DNA of 64,000 bases, taken from the NCBI RefSeq assembly GCF_003050905.1, contig NZ_QAOT01000004.1; one strand, written 5' to 3'. Position numbers and translations under genes: made by a program. The DNA is from Cereibacter_A azotoformans (lineage in GTDB: Bacteria > Pseudomonadota > Alphaproteobacteria > Rhodobacterales > Rhodobacteraceae). Under the pieces are notes generated by a model. It had not been told where the DNA came from. It saw only the letters and a list, made by a program, of their open reading frames with translations, and made no database searches. Positions 58,626-64,000 of this stretch are shown here, in pieces. Positions within the stretch are counted from its first letter, which is position 1; each line of letters starts with the position of its first letter.

Positions 58626-59602
58626 GTTCTGCTCCTGGAAACGGGATAAGTATCGGTCTTGGAATCAAGGTTTGAAAGCGCCGGGGCCGATCCGCCGTAG
58701 ATCGTGATCGGTCGTGCGCCGAAAAGCGCCGACAGTGTGCCCACATGCAGCGCGCCACGCAACAGCGCATTGTTCCGCCGGAGCGGATCATGCAGGGCCG
58801 CGGCCGCCATTCCGGCACAGGCCGCAACCTTGGCGAGAGCCGTCGCGCCCTGACGCGCCCGGGCAAGCCCGGTGGGCGCCGCGATCAGGCTCGCGTGGGT
58901 CTGTCCCATGCGGAATCGCCGGCGCAGCAGCCAGCCGAGGCGCGCGCGATCGGCCGGGACAGTCTCGCGGACCAGCGCCTCGGGGGCATGGCCGAGGCGA
59001 CCCCCACGGCGGAGCATGGTCTCGAAGAAGGCCGTGTCCTCGCCGCCCGATCGCCCCCGCATCGGATCGAACCGCAGCCCCTCGAGCGCCGGGGCCGTGA
59101 GATCCATGAGGACATTGCAGGTGTAGCCCGACTTGATCGAGCCGTCGGGCAGGATGGTCGGGAGCGTGTCATGCACCGCCCCCTTGCGCATCCAGGCGGG
59201 GGCATCCGCGCCATGTTCGGCCCGCACCGGGCCGAGCACCGCCTCGGCGCCCGTCCGGTTCTGGGCGGCGACAAGCGCGGCGATCCAGCCGGGCTCGACC
59301 ACCTCATCGTCGTCGATGAAGGCGAGGCGGTCGATGCCGCGGGCAAGAGCCGCCTCGAGAATGGCGTTCCGGGCCACCGAGATGTTGCGCGCGGGCGCGT
59401 GCAGGTAGCAGACCGGCAGGGGCAGGGCCCGTGCCGCAGCCTCCACGGTCGCGCGCGCCGAGGGGGTTTCGTCATTGTCGGCCACGATCACGATCCCGCC
59501 CGCCCCGTCCGGCCAGTTCAGGGCGCCGATCGAGGCCAGCGTCGCCGCGACGCCGGGCCGGCGATAGGTGCAGATCCCGATCGCGATGCGCGCGCCGCTC
59601 AT
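58622..59602 (-). CDS. family 2 glycosyltransferase (ExoM-like)
   Basis: A 326-residue GT-A transferase. IAIGICTYRRPGVAATLASI opens the fold, ADNDETPSARATVEAAAR and FIDDDEVVEPGWIAALV provide the nucleotide-sugar DxD, and GGEDTAFF sits at the acceptor-binding site. Two helical segments at the C-terminus may touch the membrane. Position between ExoA-like and ExoP-like genes, each with 4-base overlaps, puts it in exopolysaccharide assembly; ExoM resemblance rests on gene order and size. Confidence 0.84.
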   Translation of the reverse strand: MSGARIAIGICTYRRPGVAATLASIGALNWPDGAGGIVIVADNDETPSARATVEAAARALPLPVCYLHAPARNISVARNAILEAALARGIDRLAFIDDDEVVEPGWIAALVAAQNRTGAEAVLGPVRAEHGADAPAWMRKGAVHDTLPTILPDGSIKSGYTCNVLMDLTAPALEGLRFDPMRGRSGGEDTAFFETMLRRGGRLGHAPEALVRETVPADRARLGWLLRRRFRMGQTHASLIAAPTGLARARQGATALAKVAACAGMAAAALHDPLRRNNALLRGALHVGTLSALFGARPITIYGGSAPALSNLDSKTDTYPVSRSRT

Positions 59603-60588
59603 GCCGGTGCCTCCGACCTTCCACGGCCACGGCCGAGATGGCGCAGCAGCTGGTTCCAGAAGCCCGCCGACCAGGCGACATGCATGGCTCCGGCGGCAAA
59701 GCCCGCGAGAAGCCCGCGGAGGCTGCGCGTCTCCCGCGCGATCAGCGCGCCCCCGGCAAGGCAGCCCACACCCCACAGGATCAGCGGAAGTGCGAAGACC
59801 GGATGCAGCGGGCTGAGCAACGCCAGCATCAGCCCCGGCGCAAGGCCCGCCAGAACGATCTGGCGCAGCCCCGGCACCGAGCGGTGCTTGAGGATGTTGC
59901 GGGCCCGGCCGCGACCGAAGGCGAAATACTGCTTCATCAGCGCGGGGATCGTGCGGCGCGGGAAATAGTCCACCCGCGTGCGGGCCGTCAGCCAGATGCG
60001 GAAGCCCGCCTGCCGAAGGCGCAGGTCCAGCTCGGCATCCTCGTTGTGGCTGAAGCTCTCGTCATAGCCACCGATCTGGCGGAAGGCGTCGATCCGCATC
60101 AGCGCATGGTGGCCATGATCGACGAACCGCCCGACGGGGGCCACGCGATGCGCCGCGCCGCCGTTGCCGATGCGCGAATTCTGCGCCGCCGCGATCAGGC
60201 CCTGCCAGAAGCCCGAGCCCACCGCCCTCATGCCGACCACCACCGAGGCGGCCCCGGTCTCCTGCGCTTCGGCCAGCAGCACGTCGCAATAGTCCTGCGG
60301 ATAGGCGCTGTGGGCATCGATGCGGATCAGCATGTCGGCCTCGGCGCCGAACCGCGCGACCGCGAGGTTGACGGCCGCGCTCTGGAGGCGGCGGGGGTTG
60401 TGGATCAGCGTGATCCCGGCTTCGGGACGGGCGGCGACGCGATCGCGCGTGCCATCGGTCGAGCCGCCATCCGCCACCACGATCCGCGCCCCGTGGCTCT
60501 CGGCGAACGGCAGAAGACCGTTGAGCACGGCGTCGATGTGATCGACCTCGTTGAGGGTGGGAATGATGATGAGAACGCGCGGCGTCAT
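59599..60588 (-). CDS. exoA: family 2 glycosyltransferase (succinoglycan biosynthesis ExoA-like)
   Basis: A 329-residue glycosyltransferase with VLIIIPTLNEVDHIDAVLNGL, VVADGGSTDGTRD, IRIDAHSAYPQDYCDVLL (DxD equivalent) and SHNEDAELDLRLRQ. C-terminal hydrophobic segments, roughly 245-300, suggest membrane association, as in ExoA. In Sinorhizobium ExoA adds the first glucosyl residue after the priming galactose; the same role here is inferred. Overlaps its neighbours by four bases on both sides. Confidence 0.87.
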   Translation of the reverse strand: MTPRVLIIIPTLNEVDHIDAVLNGLLPFAESHGARIVVADGGSTDGTRDRVAARPEAGITLIHNPRRLQSAAVNLAVARFGAEADMLIRIDAHSAYPQDYCDVLLAEAQETGAASVVVGMRAVGSGFWQGLIAAAQNSRIGNGGAAHRVAPVGRFVDHGHHALMRIDAFRQIGGYDESFSHNEDAELDLRLRQAGFRIWLTARTRVDYFPRRTIPALMKQYFAFGRGRARNILKHRSVPGLRQIVLAGLAPGLMLALLSPLHPVFALPLILWGVGCLAGGALIARETRSLRGLLAGFAAGAMHVAWSAGFWNQLLRHLGRGRGRSEAPA

Positions 60589-61754
60589 GTGGTGAACCAG
60601 CCTTTCCGGCGCAGGGCGGCCTGACGGCGGCGGCCGCGTGCGGCCGCAATCTGGGCCATCAGGCCCGTGACATCCTGACATTCCTCGGGCCCCGTCGCCC
60701 AGACCGCTTCGGGGACGTCGCGGACCCTGCCGCGCAGGACCTCGACCCTCGGGGGATCGAGGTGGCCGAGAAGGTCTGAAACCTGATCCACGTCCGGCGC
60801 GGCGACGGTGAGCCCGATGTTGCAGTCGCCGAGGAAGCTCGCCACTTCCGTCCCCGCCAGCGCCACCGGAACCGCATGGTGGCGGCACCCTTCATAGAGC
60901 CGGTTCGGCAGCAGCCAGTCCGAGTTCTTGCCGGCGTCGTAGCGGTCGATCAGCCAGGACAGATGCACCTGCCCGTAGATCCCGGCGAGATCCTCGGGAT
61001 TGCGGTAGGGCCCGCCAAACTCGAGATCGGGATTGGCCGCCACCGTCTCGTGAAACCGGGGCAGCTGGTCGAGCGCCGGCTTGCCGCGCAGCAGCACCCG
61101 GTACCGGCCGGGCGAGGCCCGTGTCACCCGGTCGAGGCAGTCGAGCGACCAGGCGCAGCGCAGGATGCCGAACCAGCCGATCGTGATCGGGGCCGTCACC
61201 GGCTGCGGCGCAGGCACCGGCGGGATGGCCGCGCCGGGGTAGAAGCACTTGTTCTCGATCAGCCGGATCGGGGCGCGGGTCTGGCCGAAGGGCTGGAAAT
61301 ACTCGTTGATGAAGCCCGGAGATGAGGTGAGCACCAGCCCCACGCGGCGCAGCAGCCGCCGCTCGAGCGCGCGCATCGCCTGCGCCCGGAGGCCTTCGCC
61401 CAGCATCATGCGGTGGATGTCGAGCACCTCATAGACCACCAGCGCCTCGGGCCAGAGCGCCTTGGCCCGTGCCGCCAGCGCCAGCATCTCGAGGTTGCGG
61501 GCGAGGATCACGTCGGGCGCCTCTTGGGTGGCGAGCCTGCGCCCCAACCCGGCGCCCGCCCGAAGGACGGAAAAAGCGCGTCGCGCAAGCCGCGCATCGG
61601 CCGTCCGGCCGAGGAGGGTGGCCGGTTCGGGCAAGGGCCCCTCTCGCCGGCGGAAACCGGCAAGATGAACGGTTGCGCCACCGGCGCGCAGCACGGCCAC
61701 GCGCCGCCAGATGGCGCTGTCGTCCAGATCATGGGCGAGGTAGAGTATTCGCAA
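60585..61754 (-). CDS. glycosyltransferase, GT4/GT-B type
   Basis: A 389-residue probable GT-B transferase: N-terminal LRILYLAHDLDDSAIWRRVA, the middle DVILARNLEMLALAARAK and VVYEVLDIHR, then a donor-binding half with IGWFGILR and SWLIDRYDAGKNSDWLLPNRLYEGCRHHAVPVA. A TTG start is used since no ATG precedes the conserved start; GGAGAAAG lies 12 bases upstream. It follows galU by 23 bases and overlaps exoA. Confidence 0.8.
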   Translation of the reverse strand: MRILYLAHDLDDSAIWRRVAVLRAGGATVHLAGFRRREGPLPEPATLLGRTADARLARRAFSVLRAGAGLGRRLATQEAPDVILARNLEMLALAARAKALWPEALVVYEVLDIHRMMLGEGLRAQAMRALERRLLRRVGLVLTSSPGFINEYFQPFGQTRAPIRLIENKCFYPGAAIPPVPAPQPVTAPITIGWFGILRCAWSLDCLDRVTRASPGRYRVLLRGKPALDQLPRFHETVAANPDLEFGGPYRNPEDLAGIYGQVHLSWLIDRYDAGKNSDWLLPNRLYEGCRHHAVPVALAGTEVASFLGDCNIGLTVAAPDVDQVSDLLGHLDPPRVEVLRGRVRDVPEAVWATGPEECQDVTGLMAQIAAARGRRRQAALRRKGWFTT

Positions 61755-61777
61755 TCTGCCGTCTTTCTCCGGTCGTC

Positions 61778-62707
61778 TCAGCTTGCCGCGGCCACCTTCA
61801 GCCGCGGTGCCCTGTGGATGCCGTGCTGATCGCCGATCGCCTCGAGGAAGGCCGCGAACTCGTCGCGAAGATCGGCGCGCTGCAGAGCCAGCGCGACCGT
61901 CGCCTGCAGAAATCCCGCCTTCGAGCCGCAGTCGAACCGCTCGCCGCTGAAGCGGAACCCGTGGACCGAACCCGGGTGCGTGGCCAGCTCGTGCGCGATG
62001 GCGTCGGTCAGCTGGATCTCGCCGCCCGCGCCCACGGTCCGACGGTCGAGGTGCCGCATGACGCGCGGCCCGAGGATGTAGCGCCCGATCACCGCCATGT
62101 TCGAGGGCGCGGTGCCGGCCTTCGGCTTCTCGACGATGCCGCGCGGGCGGACCAGCGCGCCCTGGCGGGACTCGATGTCGAGGATGCCGTAGGACGAGGC
62201 CTTCTCGGGGGCCACTTCCATGGTGGCGATGATGCTGCCGCCGACCTCGGCGTGAGCTTCCATCATCTGCGCAAGGCAGGGCCGGTCCGAGACCACCATG
62301 TCGTCGGGCAGGATCACGGCGAAGGGCCGGTCGCCCACCAGACGCCGCGCGCACCAGACCGCATGGCCAAGCCCGAGCGCCTCGTGCTGGCGGACATAGG
62401 CCACATGGCCGCTGTCGATGTTGGTCGCCTCGAGCGCGGCGAGAAGCTCGGTCTTGCCGGCGGCGCGCAGCGCCCGCTCGAGCGGCTGGTTGACGTCGAA
62501 GAAGTCCTCGAGCGCGCCCTTGCCGCGCGAGGTGACGAAGATGAAATCCTCGATCCCGGCCTCCCGCGCCTCCTCGACCGCATACTGGATCAGCGGCTTG
62601 TCAACGAGGGTCAGGATCTCCTTGGGAATCGACTTCGTGGCGGGAAGGAAGCGCGTTCCCATCCCGGCAATCGGGAAGATGGCGGTGTTGACCTTCTTCA
62701 ATGACAT
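61778..62707 (-). CDS. galU: UTP--glucose-1-phosphate uridylyltransferase
   Basis: Makes UDP-glucose, the donor for exopolysaccharide and other glycans. The 309 residues have AIFPIAGMGTRFLPATKSIPKE (nucleotide-binding), VDKPLIQYAVEEA, ILPDDMVV and FRFSGERFDCGSKAGFLQA. This fits GalU/ExoN. The start was taken at MSLKKVNTAIFP; a longer frame adds 14 unconserved residues. It is the first gene of the minus-strand exopolysaccharide run, with its promoter in the 323 bp upstream gap. Confidence 0.94.
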   Translation of the reverse strand: MSLKKVNTAIFPIAGMGTRFLPATKSIPKEILTLVDKPLIQYAVEEAREAGIEDFIFVTSRGKGALEDFFDVNQPLERALRAAGKTELLAALEATNIDSGHVAYVRQHEALGLGHAVWCARRLVGDRPFAVILPDDMVVSDRPCLAQMMEAHAEVGGSIIATMEVAPEKASSYGILDIESRQGALVRPRGIVEKPKAGTAPSNMAVIGRYILGPRVMRHLDRRTVGAGGEIQLTDAIAHELATHPGSVHGFRFSGERFDCGSKAGFLQATVALALQRADLRDEFAAFLEAIGDQHGIHRAPRLKVAAAS

Positions 62708-63030
62708 TCGCGACCTCTTGATGATGATCTGCTGAAAAGGTGGGGCCAAAGTGACGGTATCAATCTTTCACACAATGCTGCACCTGCAAAGGGTGCGGAC
62801 GGACTTGTGATGGACACGGGGCAGTTTCGAGCAATGGCGGCTTATCTATACGGCGGAGAATGCCCGTTGCCGCGCGATTGTCCAAGGCTGAATCGAGGCG
62901 ATCTGTTCCTGCATTTCATCAATTCTCCTTGGGTCGGGCGATCTTTCCCGCCGCGCGCGTCCATCTGCAACTCTGGGGTGAAGCGCAAGGCGCAGCGTCT
63001 TCGCTGCAGGCGCAGCCAGCGGGGAGGCGC
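62708..63030. other. 323 bp intergenic region upstream of galU
   Basis: AT-richer near 62740-62860. It likely holds the galU promoter (minus strand). GCAGCG-TCTT-CGCTGC at 62992-63007 is a 6 bp hairpin just after the epimerase stop and may terminate that gene. The short plus-strand open frame at 62807-63034 has no conserved character and is not called. Confidence 0.55.
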
Positions 63031-63846
63031 CTAGATCATGAGCGGCAAGGTGCGCAGCAGCAGCTCGCGCCCGCCGGGCCGCCAGCCCAGGGCCGACAGG
63101 CGCCGGCAGTCGAGCGGGCTGACCTGCGAGGCGTCCGCGCGCGGCGGCAGCGGGCGCGAGAGACCCGTCAGCCGTGCGACCTCGGCCAGAAGGTCGTGAC
63201 GGTCGAGGAGCAGATCCGAGGCGTGGAAGGCGCCCGTCTCCTCGCGTTGCAGCAGCAGCAGGACGGCCGCGGCGAGATCCGAGCCATGGATCTCGGTCGC
63301 CGCGCGCGGAGGGATCGGCCGGCCCGCGCGGAAGTCGTCAAAGAGGGAGCGCCACTTGTGGTCCGGTGCGGGCCCATAGACGCCGGTTGCCCGCAGGCTC
63401 GCCCCGCCCGCCGCGACGAGGGCTGTCTCGGCCTCGGCCTTGACCTGCCCGTAGAGGCTGTCGGGGCAGGTCGGCATGCCTTCGGTCAAGAGCGTGCCGG
63501 GCGGGTAGCCGTCGAACACCGCGCGCGAGGAGAGAAAGACGATCCGTCGCCCGCGCATCGCCTCGAAGAGCCGCAGGCTGCCGTCGAGATTGGCGCGGCG
63601 GAACCCGGCGGGGTCGGCGCCTTCGCCGCCACGGTAGCGGCCGGGGACATGCTGGAAGGCGCAGTGGACCAGCGCCTCGACATCCCCAAGCGGCGGCGGC
63701 GGCCCGAGAAGATCATAGGGGCGGTGCTCGTCCGGCGACCCGGTGGGGCGGCGCGACAGCAGGACGAGATCATGGCCCGCTGCCCGCGCCGCCTCGGCGA
63801 TGAAGCGGCCGACGATCCCGCCGGCTCCGGTCAGCGCAAGGCGCAT
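63031..63846 (-). CDS. NAD-dependent epimerase/dehydratase family protein
   Basis: A 271-residue extended-SDR protein with nucleotide motif LTGAGGIVGRFIAEAA at the N-terminus, an NLDGSLRLFEA helix, VFLSSRAVFDG and the catalytic YGQVK motif (Tyr-x-x-x-Lys). Typical sugar-nucleotide epimerases are about 50 residues longer at the C-terminus, so the substrate is uncertain. The chosen start lies 16 bases inside the upstream partial gene, which argues for coupling. Likely a sugar-modifying enzyme given the neighbours. Confidence 0.8.
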   Translation of the reverse strand: MRLALTGAGGIVGRFIAEAARAAGHDLVLLSRRPTGSPDEHRPYDLLGPPPPLGDVEALVHCAFQHVPGRYRGGEGADPAGFRRANLDGSLRLFEAMRGRRIVFLSSRAVFDGYPPGTLLTEGMPTCPDSLYGQVKAEAETALVAAGGASLRATGVYGPAPDHKWRSLFDDFRAGRPIPPRAATEIHGSDLAAAVLLLLQREETGAFHASDLLLDRHDLLAEVARLTGLSRPLPPRADASQVSPLDCRRLSALGWRPGGRELLLRTLPLMI

Positions 63847-64000
63847 GGCCGGGGAAGGTCCGCAAGGTCGGGCACCGGCCCGTCGCCCGCATAGCTGCGC
63901 CACAGGTCGATCAGCGGACGCAGCCGCTCGGCCTTCTCATGCTCCTGCCACGGTTTTTCATACTGGAAGTGCAGGACCCGGATCTGCTCCCAGCTCCAGA
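63831..64000 (-). CDS. C-terminal end of a GT8-like glycosyltransferase (partial, cut by window edge)
   Basis: Only the last ~55 residues are present. They include IRVLHFQYEKPWQEHE, which resembles the HF-x3-KPW segment common near the C-terminus of family 8 glycosyltransferases (glycogenin-like). The stop overlaps the epimerase gene start by 16 bases in another frame. The family call rests on this one motif and should be read as tentative. Confidence 0.55.
   Translation of the reverse strand, partial: WSWEQIRVLHFQYEKPWQEHEKAERLRPLIDLWRSYAGDGPVPDLADLPRPCALR

Noticed and set aside
62807..63034. 75-codon plus-strand frame upstream of galU
   Set aside because: No recognisable motif or ribosome-binding site and it overlaps the epimerase end; more likely promoter DNA.
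1..64000. tRNA, rRNA, CRISPR array, insertion sequence or prophage
   Set aside because: No cloverleaf, repeat-spacer series, transposase or phage gene was found on either strand in the intergenic regions read.

Overview
The window is high-GC bacterial DNA whose gene content and order point to a Rhodobacterales alphaproteobacterium, most like Rhodobacter (Cereibacter) sphaeroides. Supporting signs are a full 14-subunit nuo operon with extra interspersed ORFs, long C-terminally extended NuoE, dense ATGA/GTGA/TGATG gene overlaps and an FNR-type box upstream of ompW. Species is inferred from gene content; no search was run.

Layout. (1) 1-3207: amino-sugar/cell-wall precursor genes glmU and glmS (partial) on the minus strand, a HAD phosphatase (gph-like) and a creA-like gene. 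(2) 3338-10622: leucine/isovalerate catabolism (isovaleryl-CoA dehydrogenase, both methylcrotonyl-CoA carboxylase subunits, HMG-CoA lyase, methylglutaconyl-CoA hydratase-like), interrupted by a minus-strand ompW. (3) 10843-29891: nuoA-N for respiratory complex I with three non-subunit ORFs, running into birA, coaX and ribonuclease J. (4) 29983-37505: a small lipoprotein, a DEAD-box helicase, prfC, an atypical SDR, a lone ABC ATPase and tatABC. (5) 37502-41234: a DUF815-type ATPase, a strong bidirectional terminator, then surE-pcm-nlpD-like on the minus strand. (6) 42003-47676 and 55827-62707: a succinoglycan-type exopolysaccharide locus (priming sugar transferase, ExoF-like export protein, polymerase, GH16 glycanase, glycosyltransferases, ExoX-like small membrane protein, ExoP-like copolymerase, GalU). 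(7) 47686-55739: a complete lasso peptide cluster lying inside the exopolysaccharide locus. (8) 63031-64000: an epimerase and a partial GT8-like gene.

The most notable content is the lasso cluster. A 50-codon precursor gene with a GTG start (50120-50272) carries a textbook lasso leader motif and a core predicted to close a 9-residue Gly1-Asp9 ring. It is followed by a hairpin and then by genes for the RiPP recognition element (B1), the leader protease (B2), the lasso cyclase (C), an HPr-kinase-like enzyme and an ABC exporter, translationally coupled from B2 onward. Divergently transcribed are a nucleotidyltransferase-fold gene and an overlapping family 2 glycosyltransferase. With a C-terminal Ser on the precursor, this predicts a phosphorylated and possibly further decorated lasso peptide. 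No lasso isopeptidase is visible in the window.

No tRNA, rRNA, CRISPR array, insertion sequence or phage gene was recognised.
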